In this document: piece by piece, positions 1-17,629 of the stretch
Numbering within the stretch: position 1 is the stretch's first letter
Layout of the letters: each line of letters opens with the position of its first letter
Notes under the pieces: model-generated
The model's database searches: none
Seen by the model: the letters and a program-made list of their open reading frames with translations, nothing else
What the model was told of the DNA's origin: nothing
Program-made: the position numbers and the translations under genes
NCBI GenBank assembly: GCA_027943245.1
Contig: JANDJZ010000022.1
Span: 180,078 to 244,077 of the forward strand
From: Acanthamoeba sp. SK_2022b
Lineage: Eukaryota > Discosea > Longamoebia > Acanthamoebidae
Reading direction: 5' to 3'
DNA: 64,000 nucleotides

Positions 1-6044
<6,044 letters not shown>

Positions 6045-6387
6045 CCCTCCTCGTCCACCAAGGTGGGATTATTGTTATTTAATTTTTTTTCTCGAGTTTG
6101 CCGCGTCTTCTTTTCCTATCTGTCCACCCGTGCAAACCTCCACCCGCTGCGTCCTTCTCTGTAGCAGCAAGATTAACGTGTAATTATTTCTGTGGGACCA
6201 ACTCCGCTTATTACTAGGTTATTTAATGATTCTTGAAATTTCTAAAATAATAATTCATCCAGTGGAAATAAAAATAACAAAGAAAAACAACGATAAATCC
6301 TGAACAATCGCACACGCCAGAGCAACGGCGGTTGCCGTTTCCTCCACTCCAACCCGAGCATAAAGACCACAGGAGCTGACCAAACGG

Positions 6388-6393
6388 TATATA
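6388..6393 (+). promoter_or_regulatory. Putative TATA box of the malate synthase-allantoicase gene
   Basis: TATATA about 41-46 bp upstream of the ATG at 6434. If used at the usual ~30-bp spacing, the 5' leader would be very short. No other core promoter element was recognised in the 389-bp divergent intergenic region. Confidence 0.45.
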
Positions 6394-6433
6394 CCATCAG
6401 GAGAGAGACACGACACCCACCCAACTCGAATAC

Positions 6434-7265
6434 ATGTCGGCTGTAGCACCAGAGGTCAGCGAGGGACCGATACCCGCGTTTGATGAATACGTGCCGCCTG
6501 CGTTCGTAGCGGCGCTGCGGAGCCACCCGTCTATGGTGACAGCGCCGGGCGTGGAAGGTCTGCAGCTGGCCACGCCTCCCGCCGAGTTCGCGGATTTGCT
6601 GTCACCCCAGGCCCTCAATTTCGCGGTCGGGCTCTACCGCCGATCGCTCACCTTCCAGCATGCCCTCCAGCCGGCCCTGGCTCACCGGAAGATGAAGCGG
6701 CAGTGCCTTAATCACGCCGCTACTGCTCTCGCCGAGTCAGCATCGCAACACAAAAATCAGGTTAAAAATGCTTTTGTTTTTCGTTGTATTTTATTTTTCC
6801 TCTATATATATTGATTTTATTCTTGCTATTTTTTGATTTGCTATTTTACTATGATTTAATAGTGAGCCAACAAAACAGGGCAAGGTGGCTCTACAAGACG
6901 TGCGTCTGGAGGACGGCACGGTGGCGCTGGGCTACCGGCCCGACACCAAGGGACTGCGCGAGGACGCGTCGTGGCGTGTGGCCCCCATCCCGCCCTCCTT
7001 CGCGCGCTTCCACGACACCATCACCGCCCCGCCTGCCGCCCTGCCCATCGCCAAGGCGCTCGCATGCGGCGTGCACTTCCTCATGGTCGACTTTGAGGAC
7101 TCGTCCACCGTGGCCCTGGAGAGCCTGCTGGCCGGTCTCCACGCCTGCACCCTGGCCAACCGTCGCCAGCTGGTCGTGAGCAGCCCCAAGGGTAGGGCGA
7201 GCCCCCCCCCCGCAGTCGACCGAACGTGCGTTGTGCGTGCTCTCCCTACTGACAGTAGCACTGTT

Positions 7266-7331
<66 letters not shown>

Positions 7332-10300
7332 TACACGCACAGGCAAGCGATTCGCCATCACTGATGAGGAGGAGAAGCGCAAGCCCATGGCCGAGATGCT
7401 GCTGCGCTTTGAGGGCCTCCATCTCCCCAACGCCCACTTCCTGGTCGACGGCTTCCCCATGCCGGCCCACATCGTCACCATCGCGCTCTACCTGTACCAC
7501 AACTGGCAGCCGCTCCAGGTATCGCATCATCGCCATCTTCATGCTCTGCTTCATTAACACAACATCAAACACACAACACATCGCAGCGCATTGGCAAGAC
7601 GCCCGCGTTCTACATACCGAAGCTGGAGACCTTCGAGGAGGCGGCCTACCTGGCGGAGCTCTTCAGAGCGGCCGAGGAGCAGCTGGCGGCCGAATCGCGC
7701 GGCGCCTACAAGACGGGCTCCCTGCGCTGTCTGGCCATCATCGAGAACGTGTTCGCGGCCTACCAGAAGGAGGAGATCCTGTTCGCCCTGCGCGATTACA
7801 TCGTGGGCCTCAACTGCGGCTGGCACGACTACATGGCCTCCATCGGCGCCGTCCATCAGAACCTGCCCTCCTTCACCATGGCCCCCAAGTCCAACCTCAG
7901 GTGCGCGGCAAGCGTCTTCGTTCTTCTTCGTTCTTTCCCTTCGCTCTTCGTTCTTTCCCCCCTGGCCGTTTGATGCTGACGTCAGCAACGCGTTCGTGGG
8001 ACATGACGGGCAAAGAATCGTGGTGGAGCACCTGGAGGCCTACCAGATGGGCGTGGTGGACGCTTGCAAGAAGCGAGGTGCCATCCCCATCGGCGGGATG
8101 AACGGAATGGTGCCGCCCCGCGGTCCGCACGCCAAGGCCTCGTGGGAAAGGATCGTCCCGGCCTTCGCGCAGGACTTCAACGTCCAGGTTGACCGAGGGG
8201 TACTCCTCCCGCTCTAGCCTGTGTCGACGTTATTTCTTTCGCATTTATTTAAATGACTCAATTATGTTAATATTATTTTGTTCATTCAGCTCGAAGGCTG
8301 CTGGTTGGCGATGCCCAAGCTGGCGCCTGTGATCTTGAAGCTGATCGCCGAGATGGAGGAGAGGAAGCGAAAACAGTCCCCCGAGCAGAGGAAGGCCGAG
8401 CACATCAAGATCATCGAGCGGATCAGGTGCGTGCGCGGCCCTTGATTTGCGTATCCACCACAGCTGTTTCATCTTATCGCAACGCAACGCAACGCAACAC
8501 CACTACAGGCAAATCACGCACGAGAAGATGCTGGTCTCTGGTCTGGACTACGAGGTGGCCAAGGAGGAGGATTGCGAGCGGAACCTGTCCGACGCCATCC
8601 AGTACCTCACCTCCTATCTGGCGGGCAACGGCTACGTGCCCATCACCAAGGCCTTCCCCGACGGCGTGCCGGTCACGCTCATGGAGGACGCCGCCACCCT
8701 GGTGCCCAACCCCTCCCCCTCCCCGCATTCCATGCATTCAAGCGACGTATGTGCGTGTGGTCCTCATTTCATGGTGTCGCGAACAGGAGCGTTCGCGTAG
8801 GGAGCTGTGGAGCATGCTGCGCTACGACAAGGATGTCCTCCTCGCCAACGGCCAGAGAGTTCCGGTTCGTTGTCCATTTTATTTATTATTTTATTTTATT
8901 TTATTTATTCATTATCACTATTTGTGTCGATATTTTTACATATTATTTTTATTGGCTCTGGTTGGCTTTTCTTTCTCACGCAATCCACAACACGTAATGT
9001 GTGCAACAGATGTCACGAGAGCTGTTGGACAAGTTGGTCAAGCGCGTGGTCCAGAAGGTCAAGGCCAACAAGCTGGACGTGCCGTTCAACGTCCACACCA
9101 AGATCCCGCTCGACGTCGCGGTGTACATCGTCTACCAGCTCATCACGTCGCCTCAGCCCGCCGACTATTTCACCGTGTTCGCCACGCGCTACCTGCTCGC
9201 GCCGTTCAAGCTCGACCTCATGGAGGTGGAGCGCCTGAGCAACGTCGATCGCTTCCCCTTCCTGCGCATGGACAACCTCATGAAGGGCGCCGAGCTGCTC
9301 TTCATCTCCAACGAGTCCTTCGCTCCCGCCTCCAACCTCCTCAAAGAATCGTACGCCGCTGCGCACGGCTGGCCGCATTCCACATTCCACATTCCACATT
9401 CCTGACATGATACGTCGACACGGGACAGGTACCCGATCTTCGTGCCGCACTCGTTCGGCTCGGAGGGGCAGATCTACGACGGGTGGGAGACCGTGCGACA
9501 CAACATGTATCCTCCCGGTACACACACCACGCCCTCTCCCCGCCAAGACTTGACTTGACTTGACTCGACCTGTGCTGTGCTCTCCCCTAACTCGCGATAA
9601 ACCGGGGAAAAACAAGACTTTGTCATTCTGAAGCTGGCGGCGCCCTCGTTCATTCACGGCGTCAACATCGATACGGCCCACTTTGACGGCAACTACGCCC
9701 CCGGCGCTTCCGTGGAGGGCCTCGTCCTGGTGGAGAGGAACAAACGGTACGGCCTGCGTGTCGTTTTTATCTTTATCCTGATCGAATTTAATTAATAATT
9801 AAATTAATAATTAATTGTTGATTATGTCTGCAGATTGCTGCAGAAGTGGGTGACCCTCGTGCCCCACTCGCTGCTGAAGGGCAACTCGCGCAACTACTTT
9901 GCCAGCATCGCCACCACCGTGCCCGTGGTGAGCGTCAAGCTCAACAACTTCCCCGATGGCGGCATCGCACGGTGCGTGGGCCACGCTCTCCTCCATGACC
10001 CATCCTGCTGTCTTTCTCTCGCGCGCGCATTCCAATCATTCTCGCCGCCGCGGGCTCGCGTGCATGGACGCAGGCTGCAACTCTTTGGAGCAAAGACCGA
10101 CCAGAAGGTGGCCGACATGTCCAACGCCGAGTGGACGCACCTCGTGGCCCACGAGTGGATCGGGAAGCTGCAGCCCACCACCGGCTTCCCCGCCCACTTC
10201 CAGCCGCCCGGTACTCGCCACATACTTGGATGAAAATTCATTCGTTATCGAACGAGAGAGCTCACGACCGCCCGTTGCAGAGAACTCGGCCCTCGACGTC

Positions 10301-10410
10301 GCCCCTCCGGCCCCCGTGACCGAGAGGCAGCTCAGGGAGGCCTTGCCTTCCTCCTTCGCCTGGGGCAAGGGTAGCCCCTACCACGCTAGGCACAGCGCGA
10401 CCTGTATACT

Positions 10411-10464
<54 letters not shown>

Positions 10465-11092
10465 GTGTTGTGTTGTGAAGGCGATGGATTGGTGGATGTG
10501 GCGAGCGTGGATGCGGCGGGCGGTGGCGGCAAGGTGGTGGCAAGCAGTAGCGCGCACTACAGCGTACCGAGCAACATGCTCAAGGTCCCGCGGGCGCTGA
10601 ACATGGGCGATGGCTGGGAGACGGCGCGCATGCGCGGCCAGCCCGACTACGGCGTCTTCAACCTCGAGGGCCCCGTGCTGAGCGACTACAACTGGACGGT
10701 CTTCAAGCTCAGCCAGGAATGCGTGATCAAGAAGGTCGGTGTCGACACGCTCCACTTCAAGCACAACAACCCGATTGCCTTCTCGCTCGAGGGCTGCTAC
10801 GCGCCCGACCTCACCAAGGACAACTACCACTCGCGCGCCATCAGGTATGTGTAGCGCCACATTTTCCTGTTTTGTTTTAGTATTTACGTATTAATATGTA
10901 TTAATTTTTAATTTAAAAAACTACAGGTGGACGAGCATCGTCAAGCCGAAGGCGCTGCAGCCGCATCTGGAGCACCCGTTTGATGCGGAACACGAGGGTC
11001 GCGTTACGCACGTCCTCCTCAAGATCTACCCCTGTGGCGGCATTTCTCGCCTCCGTCTCTTTGGCAAGCCCTGCAAGGCCTCTGCGTTGTAG
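6434..11092 (+). CDS. Malate synthase-allantoicase fusion protein
   Basis: Sixteen exons: 6434-6760, 6879-7191, 7343-7518, 7587-7900, 7986-8187, 8290-8426, 8509-8701, 8787-8864, 9010-9350, 9429-9517, 9617-9746, 9834-9971, 10074-10210, 10281-10370, 10481-10844, 10927-11092. All have GT-AG borders; the sum is 3195 nt, 1064 residues. Residues ~1-640 are malate synthase (acetyl-CoA + glyoxylate to malate): VDFEDS, FEGLHLPNAHFLVDG, YIPKLET, LRDYIVGLNCG, IGGM and the LMEDAAT...RELW segment of the catalytic C-terminal part. From ~645 is allantoicase (allantoate to ureidoglycolate + urea), with both family repeats: DGWETVRH...VNIDTAHFDGNYAP, then MGDGWETARMRG...VGVDTLHFK. The junction lies inside exon 9 and across the exon 9/10 splice (NLLKES|YPIFVP), so the domains are in one frame. 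C-terminus is SAL, at best a weak PTS1-like end. Family calls are strong; that both halves are active is inferred. Confidence 0.92.
7269..7331. repeat. (TG)n microsatellite in intron 2 of the fusion gene
   Basis: Pure TG on the coding strand, filling most of the intron between 7192 and 7342. Confidence 0.9.
10414..10463. repeat. (GT)n microsatellite in intron 14 of the fusion gene
   Basis: GT tract on the coding strand, followed by TTGTG variants and the acceptor GTGAAG at 10480. Confidence 0.9.
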
Positions 11093-11221
11093 ACATTACT
11101 ACCCACTGGACATGAAGCTAGCTTTCTTGCGCCATCACCTTACAGATTTTTTTCCAGAAGCAATGCCAGGGTACGCGAACCAAAAATGGTTAACCCAGTG
11201 TGCAAAAGGATATCGGCTGAT

Positions 11222-11294
11222 TGCCCTCTGCCGGGTTTGAACCAGCGACCTCACGATCTTCAGTCGTGCGCTCTACCAGCTGAGCTAAGAGGGC
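11222..11294 (-). tRNA. tRNA-Phe (GAA)
   Basis: 73 nt including the discriminator A. Acceptor stem GCCCTCT/AGAGGGC, D-arm with AGCTCAGCTGGTAGAGC, anticodon loop CTGAAGA closed by CACGA/TCGTG, T-arm GGTTCAAACC. No intron. It lies 129 bp downstream of the fusion gene. Confidence 0.95.
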
Positions 11295-11581
11295 GGCGTT
11301 GTTTAATAAAAGTTCTTCTGCCCCCCCCAGTGACGGAGTGCCCATTACAACTTTTTTCTCTGTAACAATGGTAGGAAAAAGGTGTTCGTGGTGGGAAAGG
11401 CTCCGGTTCCCTTGCAACATAATTTGCGTTCTGCATGTCTACAAATTCTTCAAATCGTGACGGTTCTCTAGCCTTCAGGACTGCCCTTGAACAAGCTTAG
11501 CGCGAACCATCGCCCAGTGGCGGGTCCCTCCATCTTTCCTCTTGGGGAGCAAGGCAACGTTCACTTCTCTGGATCTTAAAG

Positions 11582-12904
11582 ATGAACGCCTTTCTCCGTA
11601 CTCGGCGCCTCGCCTCCCTAGTCGCCGCCCTCCTGCTTTGCTTCGCTGCTCTTGCTGCGGGCCAGTCAGTGTGCCAGAATACCATCAACGGACGTAGCTA
11701 CGACATCTCTTCCCTCAGCACTTATTCACAGGTTATTCCGCCCCTTCCTCGCAACACCCAACACCAGATTGTTTTTACCAAATATCATTATAATATTTTG
11801 TATCTCTCTGATCTTGCTTGCTAACCATAAATCGGATGCGCCAGGCCCCAACGTGGAGCTCCTATGTGGTGAAGTACACTCCCTGCAAGATCGCTACGGT
11901 ACGGCAACTGACCCACTTTCGTCGCCGCTTCTCACGTTTCTTACCTGATGAGATGCTCACCGCCTACTTGCGCTCCAGTGCGGTAATACCCCAAACATAG
12001 CCCTGTGCCAGGGAATCGTCGGCTCCACCTTGAGTACTTCGCTCTTCCGCCCCTTTTCCGCTTTTGTCATCATCGTCTTCTCTATCTTCTCGGTCTCTTA
12101 CCGCCTCTTCCTCAATGCAACGTGCGGCATACGTAAGCCAACTGGCCGGTGGGCGAGTTCTCTACGGCCCAGTGGAGCGCGTCCACGCGTCCTGATAACG
12201 AACAGGTACAATTGTGATTGGCGTTTGTGGTAGCGTTGGCGAAAAGTAGCCTTACCGGTACACATGTGCTTGCAGGGCTTCCGCATCGTGTTCACATACC
12301 AGGTCAACCCCTCCATTAAGGCCACGACCACCATAGAATTCATCTGCGACCCTGGTTTCACTTCGGTGGGCACCATGATGCCCGTACGCCCTCCCGCCAG
12401 GCACAAGGCGTGCCGGTTGCTGAACGATCGTCTTCGATCGAATTACTGTTGTTGTCTCAGGGCCCGAACGGTGCAGAGCCCACCTACAACAACTTCTTCT
12501 TCGACTGGAAGTCGGTCTACGCCTGCCCGGCCAAGAAACCCCAGAAGAGTAGCGGAGATGGCGGCGGGCTGGCAGGTGGTTGGATCTTTATCATCGTGTA
12601 CGTCCCCCATCCCATTCTGGCCGCTTCGTTCTTCTGCGCAGATCTTTGTAATCACTGCTCCTCTCTTGGCCCACGTCTTGGCGTCCTTGATGCCACGTGC
12701 AGATTGTCCTCGGTGACTGTAGTCTACTTTACGGGGGGATTAGCGTTCAACAAGTGGTACCGAAAGGAGGAGGGCATCGAGAACCAGATCCCGCAGTACG
12801 CCTTCTGGATGTCGCTGCCGGGACTTGTCAAGGACGGCTGCATGTTCTCCTATCGCAAGACCATGGGCCTCTTCGGCCGGGGCCAGTCTTCTGAAACTTA
12901 CTGA
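11582..12904 (+). CDS. Cation-dependent mannose-6-phosphate receptor / ATG27-like type I membrane protein
   Basis: Seven exons: 11582-11731, 11845-11898, 11979-12033, 12138-12205, 12276-12383, 12461-12597, 12703-12904, summing to 774 nt (257 residues). N-terminal signal peptide (LVAALLLCFAALAAG), then a Cys-containing lumenal domain beginning CQNTINGRSYDISSL, with GFRIVFTYQV and TTIEFICDPGF as in MRH/ATG27-type lectin folds. A transmembrane helix follows (GGWIFIIVLSSVTVVYFTGG), then a cytosolic tail NKWYRKEEGIENQIPQ...FWMSLPGLVKDG, typical of this family. Expected role: sorting between Golgi, endosomes or vacuole. Glycan binding cannot be judged here. The frame across exons 6/7 is set by a phase-2 junction (GT|A); the phase-0 alternative leads to a non-family frame. 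Confidence 0.8.
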
Positions 12905-13073
12905 ACAAGAGGAAAGAAACACAGTGGCACAGGCTTCTGACACGATGCGATGACAACGCGTAAATCCTGTTTTCCTTGGTGTGCCTGGTCGCAGTTTATT
13001 GGGGGAGGCCTATGGGGAGAGACCCTCCCGGCAGACCAGTCCACTCCACTCCTCACTCTCCCAGTTGGCCAAG
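12905..13073. other. Convergent intergenic spacer
   Basis: 169 bp between the stop codons of the convergent genes at 12904 (+) and 13074 (-). It must hold both 3' ends. Nothing else recognised. Confidence 0.5.
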
Positions 13074-13712
13074 TCAAAATTGCCAGATCTGGCCGGGGCT
13101 GGCCAAGACGTCCAGATGGCCAATCAAGTTCTGCTTCGGGTCTCTGCGCCAGAAGTCGCGTTGCTTGTACCCCATCTGCGCCACCACGCCATAAATCGTG
13201 TTTAATGAAGAGCCCACGCACTTACACACTAAACAAGCAACCACCATAATCACTTACAAGCAAATATAAATGAAATAAAAAAAGGAAAATTGGCGTACGA
13301 AGAAATTGTTCTCGCAGCCCGAGAACTCGTAGGAGTTGGCCGGCGAGAGACAGCACAGGGCGAGGAAGTAGGCCACCTGCTTCGTATCCCACATCTCCTC
13401 CTTCTCCTCCTCTGCTTCATCCGCCTCCGCTTCCTCCTCTTCCAATGCCAACGTCTCTTCTCCGGCTTCATCTTCCTGTTCGCTGCCGCTTTCCTGTAGG
13501 CAGCTGCCAGCATCATCCTCGGCTCCACCGTTGTTGTCGCCATCGTCGGGCTCGTCGTCATCAGCTTCCTGGCTCATCGTCTTGTGTCCGAAGTAGAAGC
13601 GAGGGTCCTCGTTGGCCTCATGGCGTAGAGCAAGTGCGGTGCCGATGAGTCGAAGAAAGGCCTCGTCCTGCTCGAGCGACGTCTTACTCGGTTGCTCCGG
13701 CAGCTCTGCACG

Positions 13713-13755
<43 letters not shown>

Positions 13756-14091
13756 GTGATTAGTTCTTATTTTATTCTTCGTTCTTGTCTCATCATTACC
13801 TCGCTGGGCAATGCAACTTTGGCTGAAGATGACCTTCTTTTGTGTCCGCCCTTCAGTGCCCAGCCTGTGCCACATGGAAAATGTCCACCGCAGGTAAGAG
13901 AAGAACGCAGAGGGAGAGAGAGAGAGAGGCAACCTGAGCGCAGCACAGCGATTCATTCCACGAGCTGTTAGAACCAATGTCTGGTCTTCGTTTTCAAAGT
14001 GGTAATTCATGTGAACGCTGGCCTTGCACTCGACTTCGACATCAAGCGTTTCCTCATCGCCGCCTGGAATCCACACACGCATACACATCAT

Positions 14092-14133
<42 letters not shown>

Positions 14134-14909
14134 TCATGTTGGGGTGAGCCCTTGGCATTGATGCAAGCCCCAAAGAAATGAGCACGCGGAGGTGAACCTG
14201 TGGCGACAACGAAGGAGAGCCTGAATGTGCATCGCGTCGTCAACTCCTCGGCAAACTCGGCGCCAACCAATCGGGCGACGTCGCCTGCTCCCCTCCCCCC
14301 AAACCCAGTACAGGGTTTCAATTGAGCCCAAGATCGCATGAGGCCAGTGTGCCAGTGTCGTGACGATGTGGCCGTACCGCTGCCAGAGCGCACGCAGGCG
14401 GCGAGGCGTGCGATCTGAGATGGCGCAGGCCAGTCGTACTCGGCAGAATGTTCCCACATCTGCCGCATTTGTAACCTGTACTGCCATCTCGACACTGTTG
14501 TTTGGGTTTGGGTTTGGGTTTGGGTTTGGGTTTGGGTTGGTTGTTGCGAGGCAATTAAGTGGTCGCTTGAATTGTGGCGAGAGATCGAACCAAGCCCGAT
14601 GAGCGTGGTGAGAAAGTGAGACGATGAGGACAGGCGGCTCCGGTCGCGCAAGCGCGAGGTCAGGTCGCGCCACTCGGCCCGTTCTTCGTAGTTGGCCAGC
14701 AGAAACCGCCGTGCGTACCAGGAGTCCTCGTTGCTATCGCTGTCCCACACGCAAAACAGTGAGTGTGCCATGCATTGATTAAGAATGGGAAAGCAGCAAC
14801 TGATCGCTGGTGAGTGCGTGTACATCCAACGCTGGCGGAGGATGACCTCGTGGAAGCGGCGGAGCTGATCGGGCTCGACTCCGCCGCAGCGAATCACAAA
14901 CGACGCCAT
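13074..14909 (-). CDS. Unrecognised acidic protein
   Basis: Start ATG at 14909 (MASFVIRCGGVEPDQLRRF); about eight exons follow: ~14820-14909, 14604-14737, 14340-14475, 14195-14281, 13985-14065, 13800-13882, 13281-13708 and 13074-13225. Junctions read ...LTTLIGL|VTNAADVG, ...VVATG|GDEETLDV and ...CENNFF|CVGSSLNT; it ends LASPGQIWQF. The middle-to-late part has a long acidic stretch (DDDEPDDGDNN... to EEEKEEMW). No family recognised. Its ATG is only 18 bp from the stop of the upstream same-strand gene. A fusion of the two was tested by looking for an in-frame splice and not found. The sense strand of one intron carries CCCAAA repeats. Confidence 0.55.
13717..13757. repeat. (ATT)n microsatellite in an intron
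   Basis: About 13 ATT units on plus (AAT in the transcript) in an intron of the minus-strand acidic-protein gene. Confidence 0.85.
14092..14131. repeat. (CA)n microsatellite in an intron
   Basis: CA on plus, so TG in the sense of the host minus-strand gene, in the intron between the VVATG and GDEETLDV exons. Confidence 0.85.
14501..14540. repeat. (GGGTTT)n interstitial telomere-like array
   Basis: Six or so perfect GTTTGG/GGGTTT units on plus. It lies in an intron of the minus-strand gene, just upstream of the acceptor before the exon starting VTNAADVG. The unit resembles, but is not, a standard TTAGGG or TTTAGGG telomere repeat. Confidence 0.85.
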
Positions 14910-14927
14910 CCTGAGTTTTGACCGGAG

Positions 14928-16612
14928 TTAGGTTGGTTCGGATGACTTGGGCATGATGGCGGGGGGGGGCGCAACTGCCAGGCGGTCCAGCTGACGCCCA
15001 GCGTAGCTGCTATTGTGGTCCACTGCTGCTCGCAGAACATAGGCTCGGAGTTGGTCCAGCCTGCGATAGGTGTCGTGTCCGTGTGGTGGTGTCATGTGTC
15101 GTGTATCGTGGTGCGATACACGCGTGCTGGGAGCATACCCGTTGTCAGCACGAGCGACAAGATGTACTGGTGCTCGCCTGTGGGCAACGACTGTTGGTAC
15201 ACCCGCAGCTCCATTTCCTCGCGTTCCTCGCGTGAATTGTAACCAACGACGTGCTCCTGCACGCACAGAACATTTATGAGACCAATGGCAGCAGACAATC
15301 GACCCAACGTAGAGGAGGGGGCAGGGGAGGCATAGTGTATGTACAACTGTGAGGTAGATCGGCTGGTGGACGTCTGTCGGTTCGTCGGTCGATGGCGCCG
15401 CCGAGGCAGACCGCGGCTGGTCGAGCCTGAGCTTGGTCGCGAGGATTCGGCTCTTCCAGCCGTTCTGCTTGGCCGTGACCCTCACGTGCACTCTCTGCCC
15501 ACGAGTCAAGACACAACGTTTCAATTAATATAAATTTTTAAAAAAATATTTTATCATAATAAAAATAATTAAAAAGGTTGGGGTGCCGAACGGAAGAGGC
15601 AAGCGAGAGGGCCTCGGTGCGGTCGAGCTCCACTTCGGGTGGCATGACCCTCACTGGCTTCTTGCTGTAGCGGTAGTCGTCGTCGTCATCCCACTCCTCC
15701 CTGTCATCGTCCTCCGCTGGCAAGCTCGACGCTGGCAAGCCTTCCTGGTGAACGAAGAAGGTGGTGTCGCGCCAGTAGGCCTCGGTGCGCATGTCGAGCT
15801 CGTGGAGGCGCGCCTGTGCAGCGTTGCGCACCTCCTGCAGCAGCTCCCACCGCTTGTCCACGCCTGGCGCCACCCACTCCGGAGCGCCTGTCCCGTGCTC
15901 GCCCTGACCCTCCTGATCGTTGCCGAGCGTTGTGGCTCCTTCTGGTGGCAGAAGAGAAGAGGCAGCGTTGTCCTCGAGAAGCCAGGCGAGATCAGCGTCG
16001 ACATCGTTCTTGTCGTCTTCTTCGTCACCTCTGTCGTAGTCGTCGTCTTCGTCTTCGTCACCATCGCCATCGTCGTCTTCGCCATCTACATCCTCCTGGC
16101 CCGGGTGGTCGTTGATGGTGGGCAAGGCAAAAGGATCGGCAGATGCGGCCTGGCCCTGAGCAGTGTCGGCTGCGTCGACAAGAGGAGACAGGGCGACGAG
16201 GCGCGGGAGCAGGTGCTCGATGATGAAGCCTGCCAGCGGGTGGTCGCGCACCACCACGCCCGCCCAGAAGGAGCTGGTAGCCCGCAGCCGCAGCGCCTCC
16301 TCCAGCTCCAGCCCCCTGCACCCCCGTCACCAAATTAAAACTGGCACTTGGCCAAATAAATAAAAATAAATTCTTATTACTATAGTATTTATAAATATTA
16401 AGAAAAAAGGACAGCGAGGGCTCGAACTGGACAAGCTGATGGAGGCAGAGGTCCGGCAGTTCATCCAGAGGAGTGGTGAGTCTAAGTTCCTCTTCCTCGT
16501 CCGCGTTGGTGAGCCGAGCCCTCTTGGAGCCAGTGCCGCCATCTTCGTGGTCACTGAGCGAGGTATTTTGGTCCGCCCCGCCTGCCTCGGCGTGCGTCCT
16601 ATCCCTCTTCAT
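14928..16612 (-). CDS. Unrecognised acidic protein, possible F-box-like N-terminus
   Basis: Start at 16612 (MKRDRTHAEAGGADQ). Exon 1 runs to ~16420 and ends DELPDLCLHQLVQFEP, which resembles the start of an F-box. Exon 2 (~15590-16318) continues GLELEEALRLRATSSFW, then a long Asp/Glu tract (~15960-16100) and VRVMPPEVELDRTEALSLASS. Later exons: ~15360-15500 (VHVRVTAKQNGWKSRIL), ~15140-15260 (EHVVGYNSREEREEMELR), ~14928-15065 (LDQLRAYVLRAAVDHNSSY, stop TAA). The F-box idea rests only on the short Leu-rich start and is weak. No other domain recognised. The 5' end is 134 bp from the stop of the next gene upstream on the same strand. Confidence 0.5.
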
Positions 16613-16746
16613 CTTTCACCGCGCACCGGCCTCTCGCGTGTTGACCATTAAAATAAACTTGCCCAAGTTCTTGGAAACAATTAACACGGGTTAAGCTCAT
16701 TTGCCTCAAGCGGCACTGAACACAAACCGGCCACTTTTGGCGGCTT

Positions 16747-17591
16747 CTAGAAGTTGAGGTTGCGTGCGGGGGGCTTCTTGGCCTTTTGCTGCTGCTTCTT
16801 CTGCTGTAGCTTGTTCCTGCGGATCTGCAGCAGACGGATCTTGGCTTCAATGTAGGCCAACTCGGCTTCGGTCTCTGACAAATCGTCTCCCTGCTCCTCC
16901 TGCTCCTCCTCATCCTCTTCCAGATCAGCGACCCTCGACGATGGGCGGGAAGGACGAGGTGCCGGCGCGTCATCGTCATCGTCATAGTCGCCCTTCTCTT
17001 CATCAACCCGCATGTCAGTGGGCACTTCTAATTCAGTGGGTTTCTCCTCGTCTTCTTCACTCGACGTGGCAGTCACGTTGGCTGCGCTCGCCTCCTTCTT
17101 CGGCGTCAGTCCAGACCTCACTTCCGTGGCACCAGCGACCGCAGAGTGTTTGCGGACGACGCGACCCTGGCCAGAGGGCGGCGTCCAGGTTGGTTTGCCC
17201 CCAGGCGGATTGGTGCCGTAGGCATAAATGAACGCCTGCGATGCGCTATCAAACGCCAGGTCTTGCACTACTCGAAAGCAACTGAGTCACCCATTTAGAA
17301 AATGAGCACATTAATCCAAATGCAAATTGGAACTTGATTCGAGATAAACAAGACGTACCCGCCGCCACTGGGTTCGATGAGACCTTGGGCGATATGTGCC
17401 GTGCGCAGGTCAGTGTACTTCTTCTTGAGCGCGGGAGCGGCCGGTGCGATGACGCTCCCGGCCAGCAGATGAAACTTGTTGCCGCGCACCTCCCCCTTGG
17501 CTCGAAGGCCCTTGGTGCTGCCGAGGTCCGAGAGCGAGCCCAGACCAGCGTACACCACCCCACTACCTGCATTAGCTGCTGGCGCTTCCAT
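16747..17591 (-). CDS. DUF4357-like domain protein with acidic C-terminal tail
   Basis: Two exons. Exon 1 from 17591 (MEAPAANAGSGVVYAGLG) to ~17355; exon 2 from ~17268 to the stop at 16747. The N-terminal ~95 residues read GNKFHLLAGSVIAP...LRTAHIAQGLIEP, then LAFDSASQAFIYAYGTNPPGGKPTW. This is the pattern of DUF4357-type domains (a GS-V strand followed by an FxSxSxAA..G....G...W end). The rest is low-complexity and acidic (EDDDDDAPAP, DLEEDEEEQEE), then a predicted coiled coil (ETEAELAYIEAKIRLLQIRR) and a basic Gln/Lys end. Function unknown; the acidic and coiled tail hints at a nuclear or chromatin partner, but that is speculation. Confidence 0.55.
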
Positions 17592-17629
17592 TGTGGCTGC
17601 GAGTTTGTTGTGTGGTAAAATTTATTGCC

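Noticed and set aside
6434..11092. Two separate genes, malate synthase and allantoicase
   Set aside because: The allantoicase N-terminus (NLLKES|YPIFVP) lies across a splice within one uninterrupted frame, and all 16 exons sum to whole codons.
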